This document shows, piece after piece, positions 29,468-37,962 of a stretch of DNA of 64,000 bases (positions are counted from its first letter, which is position 1; every line of letters starts with the position of its first letter). A program made the translations under genes and the position numbers. The stretch lies in the IMG/VR virus record IMGVR_UViG_3300017989_005036, positions 1 to 64,000 of that record, one strand, 5' to 3'. The notes below the pieces were generated by a model, which was given only the letters and a program-made list of their open reading frames with translations, did no database searches and was not told the origin of the DNA. The stretch is from a virus.

Positions 29468-30895
29468 ATGGCAAACGTAATACGAGTACAAAATGTTTAC
29501 AGTTGGCTTCTCTCTACAGATCGTGATCTGAAATCGAAGCTACACAAGTCTCTGAGGTTTAGGGACAAAAACTACTACCACAACGCTGCCTACAAAAAAG
29601 GCAAGTGGGATGGGTTCACAGAGTTTTTCACTGAAAACAACGGGAAGTTTCTCACTGGTCTTCTTCCAGAAGTGGAAGCTGCCCTTAAAAAACAACACAA
29701 GCAATATCAAATTGTCGATGAACGCAATAACAACATACAGTGGGAACACTCATCAATAAATGAACATTTCTTGGACCCATGGATTCCAGATGGGCATCCA
29801 GCCATCACGCTTCATGATTACCAGCCGGATTTGGTAAATCGAGCTATTGCAAACAACCGAGGACTTGTTCAGGCTCCTACGGCTGCTGGCAAAACATTCA
29901 TTATGATCTCACTTTTGAAGTGTCTTCCACCAAAGACTCCTGTTTTGTTTTTGACCAAAAACAAAGCATTGGTCCATCAGAACTACGAAGACATGATTGC
30001 TTGGGGAGTTCCAAATATTGGGCGATGGTACGGCAACTACAAATCACCCAATTTCATCACTTGTGCAAATTCAAACGTTCACACATTGAAAGGTCTCGAT
30101 AATTTACTGCCGAAAATCAAAGTCTTAATTGTCGATGAAATTCATGAATGCATGTCCAAAGTTCCAATTGGAGCATACAAAAAAATGAAAAAAGCGTGCA
30201 TTCGATTTGGAATTTCCGCTACTCCATTCAAAGACAAACGTGTTCATAAATTCACAGTCAAAGGACACTTTGGCCCTGTCTTCAAAACATCAACGACCAA
30301 AAGTGGATTTTTGACCACTAAAGAACTGCAAAAAAGAGGAATTCTTTCTGCCAGCAACTGTACGTTTTACAGAATCGAAGAGCCATCGATCCCTTACGAG
30401 CCATACATCGATGCTGTCACTTTGGGGATCGCCGAAAACTACTCCTTTCACAACATTGTTCGAAGATTAGCCCGTTCGCTAAAAGGTCGATCATTGATAC
30501 TGGTGGAAAGAAGAGATCAGGGTGAATACCTCAAACAACTCATGCCTGAAGCTCATTGGGTAAATGGTGACGACAGTCTTGATGTTCGCAAACCTGTCAT
30601 TGAAGCTTTGAAAAGCGACGAAAATGTAACAGCAATTGTTATGCGTCAAATCATCACAGCGGGCATCAATGTAAAAGTCCACAACCTAATTAACGCTGCT
30701 GGTGGTGACGCCAGTTACAACGTCATACAACAAATAGGTCGTGGACTCAGGTGTGCTGAAGATAAAGACATCTTGCAGTACTATGATTTCATTTTTGAAA
30801 TCAATGAGTATCTTTACAAACACTCGAAGAATCGAATGAAAACATTAGAAGAAGAAGGTCACACAGTAAAGGTTAAACCTGAACTGGACTTTTGA
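29468..30895 (+). CDS. uvsW: UvsW-like SF2 DNA helicase
   Basis: 475 aa. T4 UvsW unwinds branched DNA and drives the switch from origin- to recombination-dependent replication. APTAAGKTFIM (motif I, about 137-147), VDEIHECMS (motif II, about 221), GISATPFKD (motif III) and QQIGRGLRC (motif VI, about 428-436) are clear. An N-terminal domain of about 100 residues precedes the helicase core, as in T4. It starts at ATG 29468 after AAGGAAGGATAA. It is the only plus-strand gene between 24.5 and 41 kb and ends by overlapping the convergent gene at 30873. Confidence 0.93.
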   Translation: MANVIRVQNVYSWLLSTDRDLKSKLHKSLRFRDKNYYHNAAYKKGKWDGFTEFFTENNGKFLTGLLPEVEAALKKQHKQYQIVDERNNNIQWEHSSINEHFLDPWIPDGHPAITLHDYQPDLVNRAIANNRGLVQAPTAAGKTFIMISLLKCLPPKTPVLFLTKNKALVHQNYEDMIAWGVPNIGRWYGNYKSPNFITCANSNVHTLKGLDNLLPKIKVLIVDEIHECMSKVPIGAYKKMKKACIRFGISATPFKDKRVHKFTVKGHFGPVFKTSTTKSGFLTTKELQKRGILSASNCTFYRIEEPSIPYEPYIDAVTLGIAENYSFHNIVRRLARSLKGRSLILVERRDQGEYLKQLMPEAHWVNGDDSLDVRKPVIEALKSDENVTAIVMRQIITAGINVKVHNLINAAGGDASYNVIQQIGRGLRCAEDKDILQYYDFIFEINEYLYKHSKNRMKTLEEEGHTVKVKPELDF

Positions 30896-31121
30896 GCATT
30901 TCTTCAATGGGTGTGGCTTTTGGTTTTGGAAGTTCGCCAAAATCATCATCGAAAATGTCATTGTCCAAAATTGGCTTGGGAGTGTCTTTGGTCACACCAC
31001 AATCACAGTCAATTTCGCCACATTCAAAACATGTGCCCGAGAAAATATCTTTCCCGGTTTCATATCTCCATGTGTACAAAATGACTCTTTGCTCACTGAT
31101 TCTTTCCGATAGCTTAACCAA
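30873..31121 (-). CDS. Small Cys-rich hypothetical protein, 82 aa
   Basis: TTG 31121, preceded by GGAAAGGAAG, is the best start; an ATG further up would overlap the AAA gene by 92 bases. CFECGEIDCDCG is a likely metal-binding cluster. The C-terminal part is acidic and Pro/Lys-rich. Its 3' end overlaps the convergent uvsW gene by 23 bases. Function unknown. Confidence 0.5.
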   Translation of the reverse strand: MVKLSERISEQRVILYTWRYETGKDIFSGTCFECGEIDCDCGVTKDTPKPILDNDIFDDDFGELPKPKATPIEEMLKSPVQV

Positions 31122-32826
31122 CGTTCTTCCTTTCCAACTCAGCAATTCTTCTTCTCCATTCAGATCGGAGTCGAAAAATATCATCTCTGCTTTTTGGTTC
31201 ATCAAAAAGTAAAGATTGCCGAGTGCAGTTAATCTTTGCCTGAAGTGTTTGATACTCCCTAGTTTCTCCTATGTCAGGGGGTATCAGGTCATTCACTACT
31301 TCCATGACTTCATCTATCGTTGTGCAATTTGCAGATTTAATTTGACTTCTAAGAGAAGCAAATGCTGCTGCTGAATAACCTTCTGTTATCTCAATCAGCA
31401 TTTCGAAAACCTGATTGTCAATGTCATCTCTGTTTTCATCAAGAGGAGCATCAATGTTGTTTAGCATGTCTCCAAAAACCCATGTGATGAATTCATGAAC
31501 ATCATCACCTTCTGGGTCAAGCACAGGGATAATCAAATCCCCAACTCTGCCCGGACGACGAATGTCTGGAGACAAATTGTTGATTCGTGCTGTCATTAAA
31601 AGCCAAACAACTCGACCTCTCAATTGAGGATCGCTCATCATGGCTTGAATTTTTCCAGTTAAACGACGTTCTGTATCATGGGTTCCTTCTGAAACGCCTC
31701 CAAATTGAGTGTCTGCCTCATCAACAAATATGACCACTTTGTCGAGCGCAGAAATTGCTCTTTGCAATCGTTCTAAAATAACATCTGTTTGTCCAAACCA
31801 CATAGATCGCAGGTTTTTGAGAACTAAAACTGGAACTCCCAATTCAGATGCTACTGCTTCGAAAATAAATGTTTTCCCGCCGCCAATTGGACCGCCAATT
31901 GCGGCTCCCGGTAAAGAACCATCATCATCACGTGTGATGCGTGGCATCATTTCTTTTCTGAGGAAGCTCTTTAATCGCCTAAACCCCACAACGTCATCAA
32001 GATTGTGTGTAGGCTTTTTGAATTCTACAGCATCGCCTAACTGAGATGTGATGTATTCTTCAACTTTACTGATCACATCTGATTGCGTTATTTCTCCACG
32101 ACATAAAAGCTGCCTCAAAGCATGAATGGACAAACTGGCTGTATTTTTAATGAAGTCCGGTGGCAGTTTGGCTTCTGGACCCCAATTTACAAAGTGTTTT
32201 CTTTGTTCAAAGTTCGGAGAAGGAACATCTACAGCAAGAACCTGTGGCAATCTGGAAACATGAGAATGAATCGCACTTTGCGATTCTGAAATCAGAATGA
32301 CCGAATCTCCTCCATGAATAAAATCTGGTTCTGAAAACCAGTCATGGATGATTCCTACACGTCTTCTATCTGCAAGAGACATTCTGGAAAATTGATCTTC
32401 TGGAAGAAGCATGTCTGCTGCTTCGACAATCACCAATAGATCGTTTGTGCTTTCTCCTTTCTTAAATGCTTGTCGAGAACAGTAGGTTAATTGACGCAAA
32501 AACTCCAAAGCCCCCGTTGGGTTACCAACGGCATTCATGCAAATCTCTTCAAACTTCTTCTCTGTTCTTGGTCCATATTTCTTCCAAGCAGCTTCAAGTT
32601 CTGTTCTGTCTCCTATTGTTTTGACAGGATTGTTAACTTCGTAAATAATCTGAGTGATTCCATTACGCTTATCGTTTGGCTCCACTTTGTACGAAGAAGA
32701 CAAAAAGTCAATCAGAGGAACATAACCGCTTCCATCAAAGAAAAGATCATACACATTACCCGTCAATATCACGGATCGTGCCTGATTTGTATTGATGATT
32801 CTTGAAAGTTTGGGAATAAAAGTCAT
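31114..32826 (-). CDS. Classical AAA+ ATPase, about 570 aa
   Basis: The ATPase core lies in the second half: GGPIGGGKTFIFEAVA (Walker A, near 335), VVIFVDEADTQFGG (Walker B), LLMTARINNLSPDIRRPGRV (sensor 1 and arginine-finger region). The N-terminal half has its own fold (VILTGNVYDLFFDGSGYVPL, LLVIVEAADMLLP), possibly a second, degenerate AAA domain. ATG 32826 overlaps the stop of the preceding short frame. AAA ATPases of this kind occur with PspA-type proteins, and a PspA-like gene lies 3 kb upstream in the same orientation. Confidence 0.82.
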   Translation of the reverse strand: MTFIPKLSRIINTNQARSVILTGNVYDLFFDGSGYVPLIDFLSSSYKVEPNDKRNGITQIIYEVNNPVKTIGDRTELEAAWKKYGPRTEKKFEEICMNAVGNPTGALEFLRQLTYCSRQAFKKGESTNDLLVIVEAADMLLPEDQFSRMSLADRRRVGIIHDWFSEPDFIHGGDSVILISESQSAIHSHVSRLPQVLAVDVPSPNFEQRKHFVNWGPEAKLPPDFIKNTASLSIHALRQLLCRGEITQSDVISKVEEYITSQLGDAVEFKKPTHNLDDVVGFRRLKSFLRKEMMPRITRDDDGSLPGAAIGGPIGGGKTFIFEAVASELGVPVLVLKNLRSMWFGQTDVILERLQRAISALDKVVIFVDEADTQFGGVSEGTHDTERRLTGKIQAMMSDPQLRGRVVWLLMTARINNLSPDIRRPGRVGDLIIPVLDPEGDDVHEFITWVFGDMLNNIDAPLDENRDDIDNQVFEMLIEITEGYSAAAFASLRSQIKSANCTTIDEVMEVVNDLIPPDIGETREYQTLQAKINCTRQSLLFDEPKSRDDIFRLRSEWRRRIAELERKNVG

Positions 32827-32966
32827 CGTTTTAACCATTCCACAGGCACAGATGTGCAACTCTTAAAGTTGCGTTTTTGACAAATGCAACATTCTAAGGC
32901 ATTCGGCCAATAATTGATGTCCCTTGGAGTAATAGCAAGAACCGATTTACATTTTTCACAAGTCAG
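32823..32966 (-). CDS. Possible zinc-ribbon protein with non-standard start
   Basis: Between the Pnkp stop and the AAA start the frame is open for 53 codons and encodes CEKC and CCIC pairs at zinc-ribbon spacing (TCEKCKSVL, LECCICQKRN). Its TGA overlaps the AAA ATG, typical of real genes here. No ATG, GTG or TTG exists in the frame; CTG 32966 is the first candidate. It might also be translated by coupling with Pnkp. Confidence 0.4.
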   Translation of the reverse strand: MTCEKCKSVLAITPRDINYWPNALECCICQKRNFKSCTSVPVEWLKR

Positions 32967-32984
32967 AGTTGTTTTCGAGCACTC

Positions 32985-33920
32985 TCATGAGAAGAAATCC
33001 TTTTGGTCTGCGTATTGAAACCCACAACGTCCAGCAAATGTTTTATCTGAAGTCTGATCGCCTACCATAATACACTGGCTTGGATCAAGGTGGTACTTCC
33101 ATATAAAATATGCACCGCTGCCGGGATGTGGTTTGCGGCAATAACATTTCACTGGCGGAACGGAATGGGGACAATACTTATACTCAATATCAAAACCCAA
33201 CAGTTCATTGGTCTTTTCAAAGCAATCAATAGCTACATCTTCATCAAGACCCTTAGAAATTGCTGACTGATTACTGACCCCCAATAGGAGGTAGCCATCA
33301 TCTTCATACTTGGCCAACACTTTTTTTCGGTTAGGTAAGATTTCGACATGAGAAGGATCTTCTGGCCATTTTTTAGGACCAGTGGATCGACGCAGAGTGT
33401 CGTCATAATCCAACAGCAAAGCTTTGTTGGTCCAATGAGATGGATTCTTTCGCACAAATTTAACCACTTCGATTTCAGAAAAACCTTCTGTTTTTGCAGG
33501 TTTCTCAAACCGATTCTTGTAAGCAAAGATCACAGCAGGTGGAAATAAATTAGGGTCATTGATTTTTGATAACTCTGCTGCGTCTGCGATGCGACCAATA
33601 CGATCCATCATTCGAAGACACGCATTCATTTGAGAATCTGCAAGAGATGTATTTAAATAAACACAACGGACAGGAATACTAAGTCGTTTTCCAACAGCAA
33701 TGACTTCGGCACGTTGTTCGACAGTGCCATAAGTGTTGTCGAGTACAACTTTGTTTTCGCCATTCTTGAGAGCAATTTCAGCTTGTTTAACTACTCCTGA
33801 TAGGTTGCCACCAATTTTATCACGATTGAATCTTATGTAGCCCTCATTAACGAATCCTTCTGTAATGGTGGTTTTGCCCGCTGCCGGGTACCCCATGACA
33901 ATGACGATTTCCTTTGTCAT
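32985..33920 (-). CDS. T4-type polynucleotide 5'-kinase / 3'-phosphatase
   Basis: 311 aa with the same domain order and length as T4 Pnk (301 aa): N-terminal kinase with P loop GYPAAGKTT (about 10-18), C-terminal HAD phosphatase with LLDYDDTLRR (about 168-177), GVSNQS and VGDQTSDKTFA. It heals RNA or DNA ends, adding 5'-phosphate and removing 3'-phosphate, so that a ligase can seal them. With the RNA ligase at 18107 it forms the classic tRNA-repair pair that lets phages survive anticodon nucleases. It starts at ATG 33920, three bases after pncC. Confidence 0.95.
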   Translation of the reverse strand: MTKEIVIVMGYPAAGKTTITEGFVNEGYIRFNRDKIGGNLSGVVKQAEIALKNGENKVVLDNTYGTVEQRAEVIAVGKRLSIPVRCVYLNTSLADSQMNACLRMMDRIGRIADAAELSKINDPNLFPPAVIFAYKNRFEKPAKTEGFSEIEVVKFVRKNPSHWTNKALLLDYDDTLRRSTGPKKWPEDPSHVEILPNRKKVLAKYEDDGYLLLGVSNQSAISKGLDEDVAIDCFEKTNELLGFDIEYKYCPHSVPPVKCYCRKPHPGSGAYFIWKYHLDPSQCIMVGDQTSDKTFAGRCGFQYADQKDFFS

Positions 33921-33923
33921 ATT

Positions 33924-34418
33924 TCAATCCAATATGTTGATTGTGAAAAGAATAACCTTCCATACGGCTTCTTCCATACGGCTTTTACGACCTTCTGTGT
34001 TCAGTTGTATTTTTCTTGTATCAATTTTGTCTCCTGATCGAACTGAACACCAGATCACACCATCTTTGTCTTCAGGTGCATTTGGCCCAAGATGCCCAAC
34101 TACAGAAACATAGACATCAGCTTCTGGAGAAAGTTCGGAGATGCTGCCAGAAACCATTGCCTCTGCCATCTCTGGACTTTCTGTTGTGTATTTGTCAATT
34201 GTTTCCTGTTTGACGTTAAGCACCGACTTCTTTTGGCTGGCACGATAAACAACAAAAGACCCACATAAATTTGACGATATGCCCGGAATTTTGCCCATCG
34301 TTGCAGCTACAAGGCCCGCCGTGCAGCTTTCGGCGAAAACAATTTTCTTGTCTAATTCAACAAGAAGTGCAGCAAGAGTTCCTGAATCATATTCTAACTG
34401 CATTTTTTTCACCTTCAT
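33924..34418 (-). CDS. pncC: Nicotinamide-nucleotide amidohydrolase (PncC/CinA C-terminal family)
   Basis: 164 aa, the size of the stand-alone PncC domain. The hallmark FAESCTAGLVAATM is at about 27-40, with GSFVVYRASQKKSVL following. PncC converts NMN to nicotinate mononucleotide in NAD recycling; NMN is released by DNA ligase. An uncommon substitution is VVYRASQK where bacterial members often have VxYSNxxK. It sits directly upstream of Pnkp. Together with the ARH enzyme it hints at handling of NAD-derived metabolites. Confidence 0.9.
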   Translation of the reverse strand: MKVKKMQLEYDSGTLAALLVELDKKIVFAESCTAGLVAATMGKIPGISSNLCGSFVVYRASQKKSVLNVKQETIDKYTTESPEMAEAMVSGSISELSPEADVYVSVVGHLGPNAPEDKDGVIWCSVRSGDKIDTRKIQLNTEGRKSRMEEAVWKVILFTINILD

Positions 34419-34424
34419 TAAAAA

Positions 34425-34462
34425 CGCCCCGTTTGGAAAACCTTAGCTTTCCAAACGGGGCG
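34425..34462 (-). terminator. Rho-independent terminator of the lipoprotein gene
   Basis: A 15-bp perfect stem (34425-34439 with 34448-34462) with an 8-base loop, followed on the minus strand by TTTTTAAT. It separates the substrate-binding lipoprotein gene from pncC. Confidence 0.9.
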
Positions 34463-34488
34463 AATCCATTCATCCCCGAACACAGTCT

Positions 34489-35451
34489 TTATTCTTCAAC
34501 TTCACCTGTGTCAAACACTTGGTATTCTGTTGAAAAGTTTAGACTTTTTGTTGAATCGTTGTAACCAACATCAATTGGTTTTTTGATGATTCCAACTTTA
34601 ACTGCTGTATCAACAACAGTAGTTGACATCAATTTTTGCCAGTCTGAATCATCAAATAGAGCGTGTATTTGGGATGTTTTACTCAACCTGTCAAACAAGC
34701 AATTGATACACAAAGCAGCTTGTTTTCCACCCTCTTTCTCAAGAGAGTCATTGCTCCAAACAATGCAATCAACAATTTCATTTGGAACAATCGTGTTGTC
34801 AAATTTCAAGTCTGCTTTTGTTTGTGACAAAAATGGTTGTCGTAAACTTGTTGATTGGACCTTAGATGTTTTATTGCTTGACTGAATAGCCATTGAAGCG
34901 GCATCAGCCTCCATGTGAACAAAATCAACATCAGATTCCAATTTACCTAAATCACAAGCACGTTGAACAAGATATTCTGAAACGCAATTTTCTGGACCAT
35001 AAATCACATTACTCTCAAAATCATCAATCGAGGCAATGCCATCAATACATGCTTCATTTGAGGCACGTATGACCGTGCACGGTCTGTTGTTGGCAAGGTT
35101 CAAAGCATCAACATTTGTGTAGCACACTGCATCACAAGTATTGCCGGAGAAATCAACTCCGCTTTGAATGTAATCCCTTCGCCTTAAAACAATATCCACA
35201 CCATGTTCAATTTCAAGCGAACCATGTTCTCCACCTGATTTTGGATTTATGAGACCTTCAAGATTGTCAGCATTAAGAGCTGGCCAACTTGTTGACTCAG
35301 ACCAAACCAAAATAAAGGAAGGAAAAGATTTACTTGATGATTCAACTTGGTCTGGTTGTTTAGTTTCAACAGACTTAGCTGATTCCTTATCTCCACCGCA
35401 ACCAACGGCTAAGGAGATTAAGATCAATCCAAAAATTGCATTTTTCATCAA
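34489..35451 (-). CDS. Substrate-binding lipoprotein (NMT1/NrtA-like periplasmic binding protein)
   Basis: 320 aa. The signal peptide ends with a lipobox (LAVGC, Cys about 18), so it is predicted to be a lipid-anchored exported protein. The mature part has the two-lobe binding-protein look: ILVWSESTSWPALNA near the start, DAVCYTNVDALNLANNRPC and then NVIYGPENCVSEYLV, similar to ABC-transporter binding proteins of the nitrate/taurine/thiamine-precursor type. No permease or ABC ATPase gene is near, so uptake is unlikely to be its only role. It precedes its own terminator and sits beside a second lipoprotein. Confidence 0.65.
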   Translation of the reverse strand: MMKNAIFGLILISLAVGCGGDKESAKSVETKQPDQVESSSKSFPSFILVWSESTSWPALNADNLEGLINPKSGGEHGSLEIEHGVDIVLRRRDYIQSGVDFSGNTCDAVCYTNVDALNLANNRPCTVIRASNEACIDGIASIDDFESNVIYGPENCVSEYLVQRACDLGKLESDVDFVHMEADAASMAIQSSNKTSKVQSTSLRQPFLSQTKADLKFDNTIVPNEIVDCIVWSNDSLEKEGGKQAALCINCLFDRLSKTSQIHALFDDSDWQKLMSTTVVDTAVKVGIIKKPIDVGYNDSTKSLNFSTEYQVFDTGEVEE

Positions 35452-35457
35452 AAACCT

Positions 35458-35724
35458 TTATTCAGTTGTTGCAGCTTCTTCAGTTGCAGCTTCTTCAGTT
35501 GCAGCTTCTTCAGTTGCAGCTTCTTCAGTTGCAGCTTCTTCAGTTGCAGCTTCTTCAGTTGCAGCTTCTTCAGTTGCAGCTTCTTCAGTTGCAACTTCTT
35601 CAGTTGCAACTTCTTCAGTTGCAGGCTCCACAGTACCCGGTGTTTCTGGTCCTGTCACAGGACGTGAACAGCCCACAAATACCACAACTGCAAAAATCAC
35701 CAAAAAACTCACGAACTTCTTCAT
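35458..35724 (-). CDS. Short lipoprotein with ATEEA repeats, about 88 aa
   Basis: ATG 35724 starts a lipoprotein signal (FVSFLVIFAVVVFVGC, lipobox Cys about 20). After a Pro/Thr-rich linker the rest is eleven five-residue units of the type ATEEA/ATEEV up to the stop. The repeat part would be an extended acidic tether. The gene lies 6 bases upstream of the substrate-binding lipoprotein, so the two are probably made together. Confidence 0.65.
   Translation of the reverse strand: MKKFVSFLVIFAVVVFVGCSRPVTGPETPGTVEPATEEVATEEVATEEAATEEAATEEAATEEAATEEAATEEAATEEAATEEAATTE
35463..35626. repeat. 15-bp tandem repeat array
   Basis: About eleven nearly perfect copies of a 15-bp unit (GCTTCTTCAGTTGCA on the plus strand). 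It encodes the ATEEA repeats of the lipoprotein; the unit length keeps the frame, so copy number can change without breaking the gene. Confidence 0.9.
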
Positions 35725-35795
35725 CAAACAATTCTCCATCTAACTTGCGGAATGTGTCCCACTTTAAACATTTTCAAGCAACAACTACACCGCTG

Positions 35796-36599
35796 TTACT
35801 CAGGCAACTGAGAAGATTCTCTTTCAGTTGTTTTATCTGTTGCATCTTCGTCCCAATCCATGAGAGAGTCAAACTCAGATGCAGCTTCTTCATTAGAAGC
35901 AAATTCAAGAAAGGCATCAGTGGCAACTTTGTTGTCTGTGCCTGCCAATTCCTGAGTGGCTTTGGCTCGACCAGCGACATTTCGTCGTGCTTTTCTGATT
36001 TCTGCCAAATCGTTATCAACATTATCATTGGCAATTCCAGCCAATGCTGAACTAGCTTCTTCAAGAGCCTTATTGCTTTCAAGATCTGCAATATGCTCAT
36101 TTTCTTCTTCATGAAGCCTCTGAAGATCAGACTGCAAAGTCTGAAGTTGTACCTGATGATCAGCAATTAGTGATTGTGAGTCATCAATATCCTGTTCAAG
36201 AGAGGCAATTCTGGCTCTTTTCTCTTTGAGAGTAGATTCAGCATCACGATGGCCAGTTGCACATTTAATAAATTCAGGATCTGCTTGAATTTGTTCTTTT
36301 GAAAGACCCTGTTTGACAAGTTCATCTTTTCTTTTCCTTGCCATTCCTTCAGCACCACGTTTGGCTTTTTCAAGCGTAGCACATTCTTCTTCAAGGTCTT
36401 TGATTTGTCGAAGTTTGGCTTCTCGATTAGCAATCAATTTACCAACAGCATTTTTGAGTGTAATGACTCGATTTTTGCCTTTCGCTTGAGCACGGTCAAA
36501 CGTGGCACGAACAACATGTTCGTTTTCATTGAGCTTTTCATTCTTTTTGAGAAACACACCAGTGAGAGCCGCAAAAACTTTACGCAACCATTCAAACAT
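35796..36599 (-). CDS. PspA/IM30-like coiled-coil protein, 267 aa
   Basis: AAAGGAGATA precedes ATG 36599. The protein is almost entirely helical, with long coiled-coil segments (LRQIKDLEEECATLEKAKRG, LEQDIDDSQSLIADHQVQ), and ends with an Ala/Asn/Glu-rich part followed by a disordered acidic tail. The start (MFEWLRKVFAALTGVFLKKN) is an amphipathic helix as used by PspA/Vipp1 to bind membranes. PspA proteins polymerise on and protect damaged inner membranes; similarity is judged from architecture and context, not a search. A hairpin (GAGAGGC/GCCTCTC) stands upstream of its ribosome site. Confidence 0.6.
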   Translation of the reverse strand: MFEWLRKVFAALTGVFLKKNEKLNENEHVVRATFDRAQAKGKNRVITLKNAVGKLIANREAKLRQIKDLEEECATLEKAKRGAEGMARKRKDELVKQGLSKEQIQADPEFIKCATGHRDAESTLKEKRARIASLEQDIDDSQSLIADHQVQLQTLQSDLQRLHEEENEHIADLESNKALEEASSALAGIANDNVDNDLAEIRKARRNVAGRAKATQELAGTDNKVATDAFLEFASNEEAASEFDSLMDWDEDATDKTTERESSQLPE

Positions 36600-36655
36600 C
36601 ATTATCTCCTTTTTGAGAGGCAGGGATTGTAGCCTCTCGATTTTGTTTGTAAAGC

Positions 36656-37405
36656 CTAATCGTTGGCTTTGGATTGAAAATCAACAAACTCGCTCAAATG
36701 AGTATGTTCACCCAAATTACGCATTTCACGTTGAGTGTTTTGAGCAACCTCAAGTCGTTTGGCAAGCAACTGCTGCATTTGAGTCGCCTCTTCTTTTCGA
36801 TCCTGTAACTTCAATGCCCTGATGCCATTGACCGTTTCAGTAAAGCTGATGACGCTTTTCTCTACGCTGGCAAGAATGTCTTCTCTGTCTTTGAGAACAC
36901 TTTCTTTTATTGAACTGGTTAAGCTTTTAGAAGAAGTCAAAAGATCAAAAGAAAACTCGATTAATTTAACGCATTGACTAAACATTGCGTTGATATCAGA
37001 AATCATTTGAGATGTAACAAATGCCCCCAAATTGTCCTCTTCGACATCCTTGGTGAAAGCATCATGTACAGATCTCAATGAACGAAGGTACTCTTCGTCT
37101 CGGGAGTCGCCGTCTTTAGAAAGTTTTTCATCCAATTCATCAAGACGATGGTGTTCTTCGACCATTTTCTGTAACTGAATATACTTAGAAGCACGTTCAG
37201 TGACTTCAGCCATATTGAATCGAAACCTCCAAGCAGCACCTACGATTGTGACCAAAAATCCACAAAGGCCCAAAAGAACAAGCGTGCTGGATTTCACAGC
37301 AAACCCAAGAGTAAAGGCAGCTAAGCCTGTCAGACCGGGGATAACTGTAATTGGTGCTACGAACAAATCTGACATGATTTGCGATTGAAGGCCACGGTCG
37401 CTCAC
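36656..37405 (-). CDS. Membrane protein with coiled-coil tail, about 249 aa
   Basis: GTG 37405 follows GAGGAATTACA and overlaps the stop of the kinase gene (GTGA). There are two adjacent hydrophobic helices (about 13-35 and 38-58, VLLGLCGFLVTIVGAAW). The rest is a long charged helical region (SKYIQLQKMVEEHHRLDELD ... MQQLLAKRLEVAQ). It may tether or recruit the neighbouring PspA-like protein at the membrane. No family recognised. Confidence 0.6.
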   Translation of the reverse strand: MSDRGLQSQIMSDLFVAPITVIPGLTGLAAFTLGFAVKSSTLVLLGLCGFLVTIVGAAWRFRFNMAEVTERASKYIQLQKMVEEHHRLDELDEKLSKDGDSRDEEYLRSLRSVHDAFTKDVEEDNLGAFVTSQMISDINAMFSQCVKLIEFSFDLLTSSKSLTSSIKESVLKDREDILASVEKSVISFTETVNGIRALKLQDRKEEATQMQQLLAKRLEVAQNTQREMRNLGEHTHLSEFVDFQSKAND

Positions 37406-37935
37406 TGTAATTCCTCTATCTTTCTTTGAATTTCTTCTGCTGATTCCCAACGCCACATTTTTCGTTCAATTGCCCAGTAAGGAACATCGTGAAGGCCCTT
37501 GGAACATTCTTCCAAGTCTTTTGCCCATCGTTTCAATTCTCTTTTGAACCTTCTGGTATCTTTGAGGTAAGGAGAATTTTCCAACCAAGTTTCTGAAGTG
37601 GGTTCTTGAAGAATTACCTCGTAATCTTGTGGCAATGAATATTCAACATAAGGTCTAAATTCATCAAAACACACATTTGTGTTGTCAATGAGAATTGGCG
37701 TTTGTCCTGCTTCAATGGCTCGAAATGCACGTTGTTGATTCCAGTCATGTGCTATTCCAACGTACCTTGGGATGTAATTGTAAGTATCAGGTTGATCTGG
37801 TTTGACGACTTCATACCAGTAATCATCTGTGCTGAAAATGACCCCTTCAGGATTTTTCTCAATGATTTCTTTTGCAGTATAGCTTTTGCCACAACAAGGC
37901 AAGCCACGCATTATCACAAGTTGTTTGGAGGTCAC
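37402..37935 (-). CDS. P-loop polynucleotide kinase-like protein (N4BP2-type), 177 aa
   Basis: GTG 37935 follows AAAGGAAAAGAA. The P loop is MRGLPCCGKSYTAKEII (Walker A about 9-17). STDDYWYE and PILIDNTNVCFDEFRPYV are typical of the AAA_33/N4BP2-like kinase group, related to the kinase domain of T4 Pnk. It would phosphorylate a nucleic acid 5' end or a small molecule. This is the second such kinase in the window (the first is in Pnkp at 32985). Confidence 0.8.
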   Translation of the reverse strand: MTSKQLVIMRGLPCCGKSYTAKEIIEKNPEGVIFSTDDYWYEVVKPDQPDTYNYIPRYVGIAHDWNQQRAFRAIEAGQTPILIDNTNVCFDEFRPYVEYSLPQDYEVILQEPTSETWLENSPYLKDTRRFKRELKRWAKDLEECSKGLHDVPYWAIERKMWRWESAEEIQRKIEELQ

Positions 37936-37962
37936 TTCTTTTCCTTTGGCGGAAATGCTTCA

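Noticed and set aside
35463-35626. CRISPR array
   Set aside because: The units are contiguous 15-bp tandem repeats without spacers. No other regularly spaced repeats or cas genes were seen in the window.
35436-36050. Plus-strand Leu/Gln-rich open frame through the 15-bp repeats
   Set aside because: It is the antisense of the ATEEA repeats and of the PspA-like gene; without a start region of its own.
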